Positions 6,584-14,988 are shown, numbered from the stretch's first letter. The stretch is DNA of 25,499 bases from an uncultured Alphaproteobacteria bacterium (GCA_944392285.1 CALXWF010000054.1:1-25499); one strand, 5' to 3'. The notes: generated by a model not told the origin, from the sequence alone. Made by a program: numbers and translations.

Positions 6584-8932
6584 ATGATGGTTGAGCCAAA
6601 ACTTCTTTTTCAGGCAAAGTTTGACCGTCGACGTTTTGTGCTTTTAATGCTTGGCAGTGTTCTTTTATGGGCAATTGCCAGTGTTGCTTTGTTCTTTTTA
6701 TCTTATTTGTTTCATTGGGGATTAAGCCGCCAAAGTTTGGGGGAGGCCGAACTTATTTGGCAGGATTTTTTGCATAATCCTCTTTATGTTTTTAAGTTGT
6801 ATGGTTCATGGTTTGATGTTTTGCAACAGGCAATTTTGACCTCTCGGGTGTCTTGGGTGTTGTGGTTGCCTTTGTTGCCGTTGCTCTTGCTTATTGTGGC
6901 TTGGGGCATTATTTTTAAGCGTACAAATTTTGGGTTCCATTTATGGTATCGGCTGCATCATCGTTTGGCCACGGCGGAAGATATTGCCGCCATGGGGTTG
7001 TTTGACGGGCATTTGATGAATTTGGGCCGTTTTGATGATAAGGTGTTGCGCTTAAATAAGCCTTATTCGGTTTTTTGTTTCGGTACGTCAGGGGTTGGCA
7101 AAACTGCCGGTGTGGTTCTGCCCTCGGTTTTGGAGTCTGATGCCTATAGCATTATTGCGGTGGATAATAACGGCGGTTTGGCGCGCTATTCAAGCGGGTA
7201 TCGTGAAACTTTGGGGCCGGTATATTATTTTAATTGGGCTTTGGAAGATAATCCGGCACAGGGAGAATATTGGCCGAGGTGGAACCCGCTGTCTTTTGCA
7301 AATATGCCTCCAAGAGGTGATGAAAGAGATGATTATTTGGCTTTTATTGCGCGCTATTTGATTCACGCTCAAACGGCACAGACTGAAAACCCATATTGGG
7401 ACAAATTGGCGGCTTTGGCTTTGGAGGGATTGTTGCAGTTTTTTGTTTGCAAAATTTCACAGGCACAGGCTAATGATTATTTTTTGGGTTTGTTTATGGA
7501 AAAATCCAGATTAAGCAATGAGGATAAGGCTTTGCTCTTGAGCTATTATGCCGATATGCCGGAATCTTACGGGGCAGAAGCAATTAAAAATCTGGAACAA
7601 AATAAACTCACGCATGAAAATTATTTGCCGGTGGGAAGTTGGGACGGAATCCCCGAGGCCTGGCAAGGTAAAGAACTTTGTTTGGCGATGTTTGTCGATT
7701 TTTTACTGCGGCGGTATTTTGAGCTTTCGACTGAGGCTAAAAATCGCGATATCGGCGGTTGGAAAATTGTTTTGGAAAGTTTGTCGGCCGAGGCGGAATT
7801 GTTTGCCTATTCGCAAAAAGCCAGAGCCGTGTTGCGGCAGATTTCATATTTGTCACGCAAACAGCGCAGTATTATTTTCCCGATGATGTTGAAGCCTTTG
7901 TCCATGTTTCGCAGCGGCAGCCTCAGAGAGCGTACTTCTTCAAGCGATTTTTATTCTAAAGATGTGTTTGGCGTGGTTAATGCGGAAGGTAAAAAAGTAC
8001 CGGTGACGGTTTATATTGTGGCGGCCGGCAAAAAGACAAAGTTTGTTTCGCGTTTTATGATAGATGTGTTGTTATATTTGCAGTTAAAAAAAGAGCCGCA
8101 AAAAGGCGAGTGTCCGCTGTTATATGTGCTTGATGATTTGGCTGAAATTCCGCCCTTTGAAAATTTGGGGGCGGGGTTGAGAAACGGGGCAAAGAAAAAT
8201 ATGTCTTTCTTGCTTGCGGGGAATGATTTTTCACATCTGCAAAAAATTTACGGCCGTGAGAATCTGGAAGAAATTGTTTCAAATACGGCATATAAATTAG
8301 CCATTGGCGAAAATGGGGCTCAGGTGGCGCAAAATATCTCACGCTTGGCAGAGTTTGCCACCAAGTCGGTGCAGATTCCGCAAACAACGGTCGGCAGTTT
8401 TGCCAGAGTGCAAAATGTGGTCGGAGATGCCGGATATTATCTGAAATTGGCCCAAAGGCTTAATGCCAAATATCGCTACGGAAGTGTTAAAAAAGGTTGG
8501 CATTTATTGCTCTCGGAGGGGTATTATCATTTGCCGATTAAGCTTAAGACCGATTATTTTTATAATAATCCGCTTTTGCAGGAAAAGGCTTTGATTGATG
8601 CGGCATATCCTTTGGCCAAAGAGGTGTGGGAACGCCGCAACCCTCAGGATAAAGAAGTTCCTGACGTGATGCAGGTGTTAGAAGGTTGCGGTACTGTTTT
8701 GGAAAGTGAAGAAGATATTGATCGGCGCTTGAATGATTATTATGAAGAGGCCATGGAAACCATGCAAGAGCTGCCCAATACAACAGAAGTGATGGCTGAC
8801 GATATTTCCATTCGTTGGAAAGCTAATGAAACAGAAGAAGCTCATAACGAAAATGCCGATGATTGGTGGATGAGAGAAGATGGTTTCACTGATAAAGGGG
8901 GCGTAAACGAAAATCCTTTTGAAAAGAAATAA
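6584..8932 (+). CDS. VirD4/TraG-like membrane-anchored ATPase
   Basis: 782 residues, in the range of type IV coupling proteins, which bring substrates to conjugation or type IV secretion channels. Two hydrophobic segments at about 18-45 and 90-111 bracket a short loop, the VirD4 topology. The ATPase follows: Walker A GTSGVGKT at 167-174, WNPL at 233-236 (strongly typical of VirD4/TraG), Walker B LLYVLDD at 512-518, and the following helicase-like stretch with KIYGRENLEEIVSNT near 554-568. Two motifs differ: the family's D-x-K-G-E is DNNGG (194-198) and the Walker B acidic pair is Asp-Asp rather than Asp-Glu. The last 100 residues are acidic. A second ATG lies at 6587; AAAGG at 6574-6578 could serve either. 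No relaxase or VirB genes are in the window. Membership in the superfamily is clear; the biological role is not. Confidence 0.85.
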   Translation: MMVEPKLLFQAKFDRRRFVLLMLGSVLLWAIASVALFFLSYLFHWGLSRQSLGEAELIWQDFLHNPLYVFKLYGSWFDVLQQAILTSRVSWVLWLPLLPLLLLIVAWGIIFKRTNFGFHLWYRLHHRLATAEDIAAMGLFDGHLMNLGRFDDKVLRLNKPYSVFCFGTSGVGKTAGVVLPSVLESDAYSIIAVDNNGGLARYSSGYRETLGPVYYFNWALEDNPAQGEYWPRWNPLSFANMPPRGDERDDYLAFIARYLIHAQTAQTENPYWDKLAALALEGLLQFFVCKISQAQANDYFLGLFMEKSRLSNEDKALLLSYYADMPESYGAEAIKNLEQNKLTHENYLPVGSWDGIPEAWQGKELCLAMFVDFLLRRYFELSTEAKNRDIGGWKIVLESLSAEAELFAYSQKARAVLRQISYLSRKQRSIIFPMMLKPLSMFRSGSLRERTSSSDFYSKDVFGVVNAEGKKVPVTVYIVAAGKKTKFVSRFMIDVLLYLQLKKEPQKGECPLLYVLDDLAEIPPFENLGAGLRNGAKKNMSFLLAGNDFSHLQKIYGRENLEEIVSNTAYKLAIGENGAQVAQNISRLAEFATKSVQIPQTTVGSFARVQNVVGDAGYYLKLAQRLNAKYRYGSVKKGWHLLLSEGYYHLPIKLKTDYFYNNPLLQEKALIDAAYPLAKEVWERRNPQDKEVPDVMQVLEGCGTVLESEEDIDRRLNDYYEEAMETMQELPNTTEVMADDISIRWKANETEEAHNENADDWWMREDGFTDKGGVNENPFEKK

Positions 8933-8941
8933 ATTTTGAGG

Positions 8942-8970
8942 TTGGCTATTTTGGGTTTTTTTGCTATGTT
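8942..8970 (+). promoter_or_regulatory. Predicted promoter of rarA
   Basis: TTGGCT (8942-8947) and TATGTT (8965-8970) with a 17-base spacer; TGC before the -10 gives an extended -10. It sits in the 73-base gap after the VirD4-like gene. No terminator is visible in that gap, so rarA may also receive read-through. Confidence 0.45.
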
Positions 8971-9005
8971 CTATATATGTTTTTAATCCGAATCGGTGAA
9001 TTTTG

Positions 9006-10325
9006 ATGGATGATACGCTTTTTTCGGCTCAGGTAAAACGGCCGTTGGCTGACAGATTACGCCCGACTTCTTTGGCAGAAGTCGTCGGGCAGAGTCAGGT
9101 CGTGGGTGAAAATGCTCCCATCGGGCGGATGCTTAAAAGCGGAAAAGTTACCTCTTTTATTCTTTGGGGGCCGCCGGGGTGCGGTAAAACAACCATTGCC
9201 CGTTTGATTGCCGAACATACAAATTTGTATTTTGAGCAGATATCGGCGGTTTTTTCCGGCGTGGCCGATTTGAAACGCGTGTTTCAATATGCTCAGGAAA
9301 GGCGCGCCAACCAGGGCAAAGGAACATTGCTTTTTGTTGATGAAATTCATCGGTTTAATCGCTCACAGCAAGACGGCTTTTTGCCCTATGTCGAAGACGG
9401 GACGGTTATTTTGGTCGGGGCGACGACCGAGAATCCGTCTTTTGAGCTGAATGCGGCGCTTTTGTCTCGGTGTCAGGTCTTGGTGTTGAACCGTTTGACT
9501 GCCGATGATTTTGAAATTTTGTTGCAGCGTGCCGAAAAAGAAATGGGGCGGAAGTTGCCCATTGACGAAGAGGCCAGACAGTTTATTAAAGATACGGCCG
9601 ATGGTGACGGGCGCTATATTTTAAATATTGCCGAAAGTATTTTTAATTATGCGCAAAACGGTGAGGTCTTTGATAAAGATGCCATCGTGCAAATTATTCG
9701 CTCGCGGGCGCCGGTTTATGATAAAGGGCGTGACGGGCATTATAATTTGATTTCGGCCGTGCATAAGTCTTTGCGCGGTTCTGACGTTGATGCCGCTCTT
9801 TATTGGGTGGCCAGAATGATTGAGGGCGGTGAAGATCCGAAATATTTGTTGCGCAGGCTTACGCGCTTTGCCGTGGAAGATGTCTCTTTGGCTGACCCGC
9901 AAGCGGTGGTTCAGGCAATTGCCTGTTGGGATACTTATGAGCGTTTGGGCTCGCCGGAGGGAGATTTGGCCGTGTTTCAGTTGGCGGCTTATTTAGCAAC
10001 GGCGCCGAAATCCGTCGGGGTGTATAAGGCTATGCATAAGGCCAGAGAGCTGGCGCGCAAAACGGGGTCGCTTATGCCGCCCAAACATATATTGAACGCA
10101 CCGACAAAGTTAATGAAACAGCTCGGATATAATGAAGGTTATGAATATGACCCCGATTGCGAAGACGGATTCTCGGGAGCAAATTATTTTCCGGAAGGGG
10201 TGGCAAGACAAAAATTGTATCATCCGGTTGATCGCGGTTTTGAAAGAGAAATTAAAAAAAGAGTGGAGTATTTTGATAAACTCAGAGCCGAAAAACAACG
10301 CGCCAAACAACAAGGACAGTCATGA
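9006..10325 (+). CDS. rarA: Replication-associated recombination protein A (RarA/MgsA)
   Basis: AAA+ ATPase of the clamp-loader clade, related to eukaryotic WRNIP1; acts at stalled replication forks on DNA ends together with SSB. 439 residues, the usual size. Visible: N-terminal PLADRLRPTSLAEVVGQ, Walker A GPPGCGKT at 55-62, Walker B FVDEIHRF with Asp112-Glu113, the sensor/arginine-finger stretch GATTENPSFELNAALLSRC, and the C-terminal tetramerisation part including SLRGSDVDAALYWVARMIEGGEDP, a signature of this family. A TTG at 9003 directly precedes the ATG at 9006; the ATG is preferred because the family starts here. The Shine-Dalgarno is weak (CGGTGA). Own promoter and terminator predicted. 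Confidence 0.97.
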   Translation: MDDTLFSAQVKRPLADRLRPTSLAEVVGQSQVVGENAPIGRMLKSGKVTSFILWGPPGCGKTTIARLIAEHTNLYFEQISAVFSGVADLKRVFQYAQERRANQGKGTLLFVDEIHRFNRSQQDGFLPYVEDGTVILVGATTENPSFELNAALLSRCQVLVLNRLTADDFEILLQRAEKEMGRKLPIDEEARQFIKDTADGDGRYILNIAESIFNYAQNGEVFDKDAIVQIIRSRAPVYDKGRDGHYNLISAVHKSLRGSDVDAALYWVARMIEGGEDPKYLLRRLTRFAVEDVSLADPQAVVQAIACWDTYERLGSPEGDLAVFQLAAYLATAPKSVGVYKAMHKARELARKTGSLMPPKHILNAPTKLMKQLGYNEGYEYDPDCEDGFSGANYFPEGVARQKLYHPVDRGFEREIKKRVEYFDKLRAEKQRAKQQGQS

Positions 10326-10330
10326 ATATG

Positions 10331-10367
10331 AAAACCGTCTAAGAAAGTTAAATCAGACGGTTTTTTT
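10331..10367 (+). terminator. Rho-independent terminator of rarA
   Basis: AAAACCGTCT (10331-10340) pairs perfectly with AGACGGTTTT (10355-10364) around a 14-base loop, followed by further T. It begins just after the rarA stop. Confidence 0.87.
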
Positions 10368-10424
10368 ATTTTAAATTAAGAAGTTTTGATATATACTGAG
10401 CAAAATTTAGGAAAGGGAAATTTT

Positions 10425-11357
10425 ATGGCCGGTGTCAGTATTGTCAAAGTTAAAGATGCAGATGACGGTATGCGTCTTAATCGTTGGTTTTTGAAGTATT
10501 ATCCGGGGCTTGGCTTGGGGCGATTGCAAAAACTTTTGCGGACAAAGCAAATTAAAGTGGACGGTAAAAAGGCAGAGGCGAATCTGAAACTTACGGCCGG
10601 ACAAGAGGTGAGGGTGCCGCCGTTAGATGCCGAAAAAGCTGCACCGGAAAAGAAGTTTCTCTCCGATAAAGACCGTGATTTTATGCAGAGCTTGGTCTTG
10701 TATAAAGATAAAAATATCATTGTTATTAATAAACCCTCAGGGCTGGCCGTGCAAGGCGGCAGCAATACGACGCGCCATGTCGACGGTATGTTGGAGGCCT
10801 TAACATTTGAGGCGGAAGAAAAACCAAAACTGGTCCACAGAATCGACAAAGATACGAGCGGGTTGTTGGTTTTGGCCAGAAATCGGACCTCGGCCGATTT
10901 GTTAACCAAAGCCTTTCGCGAACATGAGTTGCCAAAAACATATTTGGCTTTGTGTGTCGGTTGTCCGAAAAATGACAGCGGCATTATTAAAGCTCCGCTT
11001 GAAAAAATCGGCGAAAAGAGTTTGGTTTCAGACGGCGGAAAACCTGCAGTTACCGAATATCGGGTGATAGACGCCGTGGGGGATAAATTCAGTCTTATTG
11101 AGGCGCGTCCTTTGAGCGGTCGCACTCACCAAATTCGTGCACATTTGGAATATATCGGCTGTCCGATTGTTGGAGACGACAAATATTTCGGCGGTGAGGC
11201 ACGCAAAAAATTTTCAGAGATTGCAGATAAGTTGCATTTGCATGCTTATAAAATTGATTTGACGCATATATATAATAAAAAATTGGTGTTGAAAGCACCG
11301 CTTCCGCCTTATTTTGAGGCTGATATTGAAGTTTTGGGCATTTGTTTTAAGGAGTAA
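10425..11357 (+). CDS. rluC: RluC-type 23S rRNA pseudouridine synthase
   Basis: Converts specific uridines to pseudouridine; RluC in E. coli modifies 23S rRNA positions 955, 2504 and 2580. 310 residues with an N-terminal S4 RNA-binding domain (about 15-65, MRLNRWFLKYYPGLGLGRLQ then IKVDGKKAEANLKLTAGQEV) and a RluA-family catalytic domain. The catalytic motif HRIDKDTSGLLV holds Asp141; GRTHQIRAHLEYIGCPIVGD is the other family signature. S4 type and overall length favour RluC over RluD, but RluD or another paralogue cannot be ruled out without comparison. The start is ATG 10425 behind AGGAAAGG, not the TTG at 10386. The stop is 6 bases from the asmA start, whose ribosome site lies in the rluC end, so translation is likely coupled. 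Confidence 0.88.
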   Translation: MAGVSIVKVKDADDGMRLNRWFLKYYPGLGLGRLQKLLRTKQIKVDGKKAEANLKLTAGQEVRVPPLDAEKAAPEKKFLSDKDRDFMQSLVLYKDKNIIVINKPSGLAVQGGSNTTRHVDGMLEALTFEAEEKPKLVHRIDKDTSGLLVLARNRTSADLLTKAFREHELPKTYLALCVGCPKNDSGIIKAPLEKIGEKSLVSDGGKPAVTEYRVIDAVGDKFSLIEARPLSGRTHQIRAHLEYIGCPIVGDDKYFGGEARKKFSEIADKLHLHAYKIDLTHIYNKKLVLKAPLPPYFEADIEVLGICFKE

Positions 11358-11363
11358 AAATTT

Positions 11364-13502
11364 ATGAAAAGACTGGTTAAGATTTTGGCTTCGGTCATCT
11401 TTAGTTTAATCATTATTCTTGCTATCGGCGGATATTTTTTCGTGCGGAATTTTGATTTGAATAAATATAAATCTTATGCCGAAGAGGCCGTGGCCAATCA
11501 GTTGGGGCGCAAGTTGTCTATCAACGGTAATGCCAGTTTGGGTATTTCTTTGGTGCCGACGATAATTATTGAAGATGTTGAGCTTGCAAATGCTTCTTGG
11601 GCAACTGAGCCGCAGATGGTTAAAGTGCAAAAATTGGAGTTAAAATTTGCGCTGTTGCCGCTTCTTAAAAAGCAAGTGATTATTGACAAGGCCGTGTTGG
11701 TGGGGCCGCAAATCTTTTTGGAAACTTCAAAAGAGGGGCAAAATAACTGGGAATTTTCTGCCTTAAAGACAGCGCCGAAAGTTGTTGCCAAATCATCCGG
11801 CGGGTGGTTGATTTCCGAGGCAGTGGCGCAGGAAACGCCGGCAGCTCCCGTAGCGGCGGAAAATCAGATTTTGCAGAATTTGGTTGCCAAAAACATTGTT
11901 ATTGAAAACGGTGTTGTTCAATATAACAATAAAGGTGAAATGACCTCTCTTAACATTAATAATGTTACGCTGGCAGCGCCGAGTTTTAATGAAAATATGA
12001 GCGGGCGTTTTGATGTGGTGTTTAACGGTGAGGCGCTGAACGGTGATTTTAATGTCGGTCCTTTAGCAACTTTGCTGGCAGGGAATGCAGAATATCCGGT
12101 AATGCTTAATGCCAAGGCTTTCGGTATTGATTTGACCGTTGACGGCGTGGTGGCAGATTTGACGACAATACCGCTGTTTGCCGCTAATGTTAATGTTTAT
12201 AATCCGGCCGGTAATTTTAATGCACCCGAAACAACCTTAACGGCATATGTATCCGGAAGTGCACAGAAAATTGATGCCGATATTAAATTATTGAACATCG
12301 TTAATAATAAAATTGTCGGGAAAGTCAGCTTTACACAGGCGGCACGTCCTTTAATCGAGGCTGACCTTGAAAGCGACATGATTAATTTGGAAAGCTTGAA
12401 TGCGGCCAGCAGTCCGATGGCTTTTGAAATGCCTTCACTTATCAGCGAAGCTCAGGCCTTGAGCATGGTGCCGGAAACTAAAGTGCCGTATCAGGCTTTG
12501 CAGAGTGTTAATGCCAAGTTTAACCTTAAGGTCGGAAGTTTGGTTATTAATCCGGCGATGACGGCGGAAAACGTGTCGCTTGCAGGGGCTTTGCAAAACG
12601 GCGTGTTAAACGTTGCGCCGTTGCAGCTTGAGTTCGGCGGCGGTAATATTAAAGCCGATATGACGGTTGATGCCAATGCGGAAACGCTTAAACTCAAACT
12701 CAGCAGCCAAAATATTTTGTTGCAAAAGCTGCATAAAGAATTTTTGGTCGACGGCAGCGGAGATTTCGGTGTGCTCTCAGGCGGTAAAACCGATGTTGAA
12801 GCCGAGCTTTCAAGCAAAGGGCAAACTTATCGTCAGTTGGTGCAAAATCTCAACGGTTTGGCCGTTGTGATGCTCGATAAAAGCGTTATCCAAACCGGTG
12901 CTTTGAAGTTTTTATCAGGCAATCTTATCAGTCAGGTTTTGGATGTATTGCAATTTAACAGCAAAAAAATTACCAATCTTGATGTTAATTGCGCCGTTAT
13001 CAGAGCTGATTTTGTTAAAGGAAAAGCCGTGTTCCCCAAAGGAATTGCTCTGAGCTCAAAACAGCTGAATTTGGTTAGTGACGGCAGCATTAATTTGATT
13101 AATGACGGTATTGATTTTACGGTGCATCCATATTCCGGCAAGTTGGTTGATACCAATATTGCTCAGGCTTTGTCTTCTTTGGTTAAAGTAAAAGGGACAA
13201 TTCAAAGCCCCAAAGTTACTTTAGATGATGCTCAGGCCTTAAAGGCGATTGTCGGTGTTGCGGCCGGCGGACCTGCTTATTTGGGCTCAAAACTCGTGCT
13301 TGATGCCGATAGTTCGCCTTGTTATACAGCCTTAAAAGGAACGCCGTACCAGAGCAGATATCCGGCTCCCGGCAAAGTTGAAACGGCCGGACAAGATATG
13401 TATCAAGGGGCAGCAGAAGGCGTTGATGACGGTATTCAGGCCGTTAAAGATACAGCCAAAGGCTTGCTCAATCTGCTGAAAGATGCAAAGGGGAAAATGT
13501 AA
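11364..13502 (+). CDS. asmA: AsmA-family protein
   Basis: 712-residue inner-membrane-anchored periplasmic protein. Residues 5-27 form a single N-terminal membrane anchor, then the typical AsmA opening (DLNKYKSYAEEAVANQLGRKLSINGNASL, with a run of hydrophobic beta strands and IIIEDVELANASWA). The C-terminal AsmA domain is recognisable around 440-640 (GGGNIKADMTVDANA, then the strand-rich DFVKGKAVFPKGIALSSKQLNLVSDGSINL). Proteins of this family resemble bridge-like lipid transfer proteins and are linked to phospholipid transport to the outer membrane. A helical tail (DDGIQAVKDTAKGLLNLLKDAK) ends the protein. AAGGAG precedes the ATG inside the rluC stop region. Its TAA overlaps the next ATG by one base (TAATG). 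Confidence 0.93.
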   Translation: MKRLVKILASVIFSLIIILAIGGYFFVRNFDLNKYKSYAEEAVANQLGRKLSINGNASLGISLVPTIIIEDVELANASWATEPQMVKVQKLELKFALLPLLKKQVIIDKAVLVGPQIFLETSKEGQNNWEFSALKTAPKVVAKSSGGWLISEAVAQETPAAPVAAENQILQNLVAKNIVIENGVVQYNNKGEMTSLNINNVTLAAPSFNENMSGRFDVVFNGEALNGDFNVGPLATLLAGNAEYPVMLNAKAFGIDLTVDGVVADLTTIPLFAANVNVYNPAGNFNAPETTLTAYVSGSAQKIDADIKLLNIVNNKIVGKVSFTQAARPLIEADLESDMINLESLNAASSPMAFEMPSLISEAQALSMVPETKVPYQALQSVNAKFNLKVGSLVINPAMTAENVSLAGALQNGVLNVAPLQLEFGGGNIKADMTVDANAETLKLKLSSQNILLQKLHKEFLVDGSGDFGVLSGGKTDVEAELSSKGQTYRQLVQNLNGLAVVMLDKSVIQTGALKFLSGNLISQVLDVLQFNSKKITNLDVNCAVIRADFVKGKAVFPKGIALSSKQLNLVSDGSINLINDGIDFTVHPYSGKLVDTNIAQALSSLVKVKGTIQSPKVTLDDAQALKAIVGVAAGGPAYLGSKLVLDADSSPCYTALKGTPYQSRYPAPGKVETAGQDMYQGAAEGVDDGIQAVKDTAKGLLNLLKDAKGKM

Positions 13503-13996
13503 TGACTTTAGATTTGAATCAGGCGGCGGCAGATATTGCCGCCGACCGTGAGGAAATTATAGAGCGTTTGGTTCAATTTTCGGCCACGGATATGTTGCTG
13601 TTTTGGGGAAATGAAAAAGCTCTTATCGAACGGCAAAGCAAAGTTTGGCAACCTATTATCAAATGGGTTAATGATAATATGGAAAGCCATTTTAAGGCTA
13701 CGCAGTCTTTAGATGTAAAAGAAAATGAAGAAGACGGTGCCAAAGTCAGAGAGTTTTTGCACTCCTTAAGCGATAAAGAATTGGCAGCCTTTTATGCCGC
13801 GGCTTTAGCAACACGGTCGGTTTTGTTGGCCAGTGCTTTGGTTAAAGGAAAAATTAATGCCGAGCAGGCATTTGAGGCGGCTTATTTGGAAGAGCTTTGG
13901 CAGGCCGAAAATTGGGGCTCGGTTGAAGAAGCCGAAAAAAGCCGCGCCGAACGCAAAAAAGAAATTGCCGATATTGTTGCTTTTTTAAAGTCGTAA
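13502..13996 (+). CDS. ATP12-like F1-ATPase assembly chaperone, N-terminal domain missing
   Basis: 164 residues that match the C-terminal part of ATP12 proteins, which escort the F1-ATPase alpha subunit before assembly. The resemblance runs through REEIIERLVQFSATDMLLFW (family: R-x-x-x-x-x-x-L-x-x-Y-x-x-T-D-L-L-C-Y), QSKVWQPIIKWV (family Q-x-x-W-D-P-L-L-D-W), the small helix LAAFYAAALATRSVLLASALV, YLEELWQAENWGSVEEAE (family D-E-x-W-Q-x-x-x-W-G-x-D-x-E-A) and a final R-x-x-x-x-x-I-x-x-F-L. Family members are usually around 230-260 residues; the beta-rich N-terminal domain is absent, and the upstream space is filled by intact asmA with a TAATG junction, so this is not a wrong start. Recognised from memory of the family without alignment. 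Confidence 0.75.
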   Translation: MTLDLNQAAADIAADREEIIERLVQFSATDMLLFWGNEKALIERQSKVWQPIIKWVNDNMESHFKATQSLDVKENEEDGAKVREFLHSLSDKELAAFYAAALATRSVLLASALVKGKINAEQAFEAAYLEELWQAENWGSVEEAEKSRAERKKEIADIVAFLKS

Positions 13997-14002
13997 ATTT
14001 TG

Positions 14003-14296
14003 ATGGCAAATAAAGAAGTAAATATCAAAATTGAGGGGCGTGTCCAAGGTGTGGGGTTTCGCTATTGGGCGGCGAAAATCGCAGAGGGAATCGGCGGTAT
14101 CTCCGGTTGGGTGGCAAATATGGATGATGGCAGCGTTGAACTTGCTCTGCGCGGCGAGGAAGAAAATTTGAACCAAATGATTGCCGCCTGCTATAATGGA
14201 CCGATGTGGGCCAGAGTGGACCGTGTGAGCTTTTTGCCCAGAAAGTCAAGCGGTTTTTTGCCGGATATTGAAGACGGTCGGTTTAAAAAATTTTAG
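14003..14296 (+). CDS. acyP: Acylphosphatase
   Basis: 97-residue cytoplasmic enzyme that hydrolyses carboxyl-phosphate bonds such as in acetyl- or carbamoyl-phosphate. The signature IEGRVQGVGFRYW (residues 10-22) carries the phosphate-binding loop and catalytic Arg20; GWVANMDDGSVEL carries the catalytic Asn. The family usually has GWVRN, here GWVAN. Length is normal. A TTG at 14000 precedes the ATG at 14003; ATG is preferred. It lies 6 bases after the ATP12-like gene and is probably the last gene of the rluC-asmA unit. Its ribosome site is weak, which suggests coupled translation. Confidence 0.93.
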   Translation: MANKEVNIKIEGRVQGVGFRYWAAKIAEGIGGISGWVANMDDGSVELALRGEEENLNQMIAACYNGPMWARVDRVSFLPRKSSGFLPDIEDGRFKKF

Positions 14297-14364
14297 CTTT
14301 CTATATATCAGAAAATGCTTTTTTAGCAGAAGATAAAATTTAGCGTGTAAGATTTTTCTTTCGC

Positions 14365-14393
14365 TGGACAATAAAATTTTTCGCTTGTATAGT
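14365..14393 (+). promoter_or_regulatory. Strong predicted promoter for the 14438 gene
   Basis: TGGACA (14365-14370) and TATAGT (14388-14393), each five of six matches to consensus, are exactly 17 bases apart. It would start transcription near 14400, 38 bases before the ATG at 14438. Confidence 0.62.
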
Positions 14394-14437
14394 GAATGTA
14401 TCATCAAGGTAAAACATTATTGGGAAAGGAGCGGAAT

Positions 14438-14950
14438 ATGGCTGAAAAAATTATGGGGCAAAATGCCGTCTTGGCTTATCAATATGCAAAAGAAATCAGC
14501 GCAAACAGTCCGCGCCAGCTTGATAAGATTATTGAAATGTTCAGCAAAGTTGCCGAGATTGCCCGCGCTTTTCCGCAAAAAGTGGAAACCGAAAAAGGCG
14601 AGAGTTTTGATGTCGAATATTTGTGCTACCGTGAAATTGCTCGCGCTAAAAGAAAGATGAATGAGGTTGGCTCAGGATATCATTTTGATATGAAAAATTA
14701 TTATGAGTCTGCCGATTATTATCATCGGGCTTTTGAACTGGCTGACAGCAGCGCGGAAAAACTCAGCTCGCTTGACGGTGAGGCCAGCTGTTATTGGAAC
14801 TTGGGCAATAAGCAAAAATGGTGTGATGTTAAAGAACAGCAGATTGATTTTATCAGCGAAAAAGATAAAGTGCGGGCGGTGTTGGAAATTGCTCGCGAGC
14901 AGAAAAATGAAGAGCGTAAAAATCAGTTGTTGCGAATGGTAAAAATTTAA
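14438..14950 (+). CDS. Hypothetical soluble helical protein (TPR-like)
   Basis: 170 residues, no signal peptide or membrane segment. Helical throughout, with spacing and residues that resemble tetratricopeptide repeats: AVLAYQYAKEI and LDKIIEMFSKVAEIARAFP at 8-48, then MKNYYESADYYHRAFELADSSAEKLSSLDGEASCYWNLGNKQKW at about 86-128, the latter close to a TPR pair (A-x-x-Y-x-x-A-x-x-L, then A-x-x-x-x-N-L-G). TPR folds bind other proteins. I do not recognise a named family. The open frame extends to 14396, but ATG 14438 has AAAGGAG at good distance. It has its own predicted promoter and a clear terminator, so it is expressed as a single gene. Confidence 0.8.
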   Translation: MAEKIMGQNAVLAYQYAKEISANSPRQLDKIIEMFSKVAEIARAFPQKVETEKGESFDVEYLCYREIARAKRKMNEVGSGYHFDMKNYYESADYYHRAFELADSSAEKLSSLDGEASCYWNLGNKQKWCDVKEQQIDFISEKDKVRAVLEIAREQKNEERKNQLLRMVKI

Positions 14951-14957
14951 GGATAAG

Positions 14958-14988
14958 GAAAAGCCCCAAGGTTTCGGGGCTTTTTTCT
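14958..14988 (+). terminator. Rho-independent terminator
   Basis: AAAAGCCCC and GGGGCTTTT pair around an 8-base loop, followed by a T run. Ends the helical-protein gene; the -35 of the next promoter begins at the edge of its T tract. Confidence 0.9.

Noticed and set aside
5352..8932. Integrated mobile element carrying the VirD4-like gene
   Set aside because: No integrase, transposase, tRNA target, flanking repeats or clear change in composition; the unit looks built into the chromosome.
10499..11125. 208-codon minus-strand open frame inside rluC
   Set aside because: It is antisense to conserved catalytic and S4 motifs of the pseudouridine synthase and has no family match or ribosome site.
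14297..14364. Possible terminator after acylphosphatase (TGCT-T-rich-AGCA)
   Set aside because: The stem is only four base pairs with a T-only loop; too weak to call.
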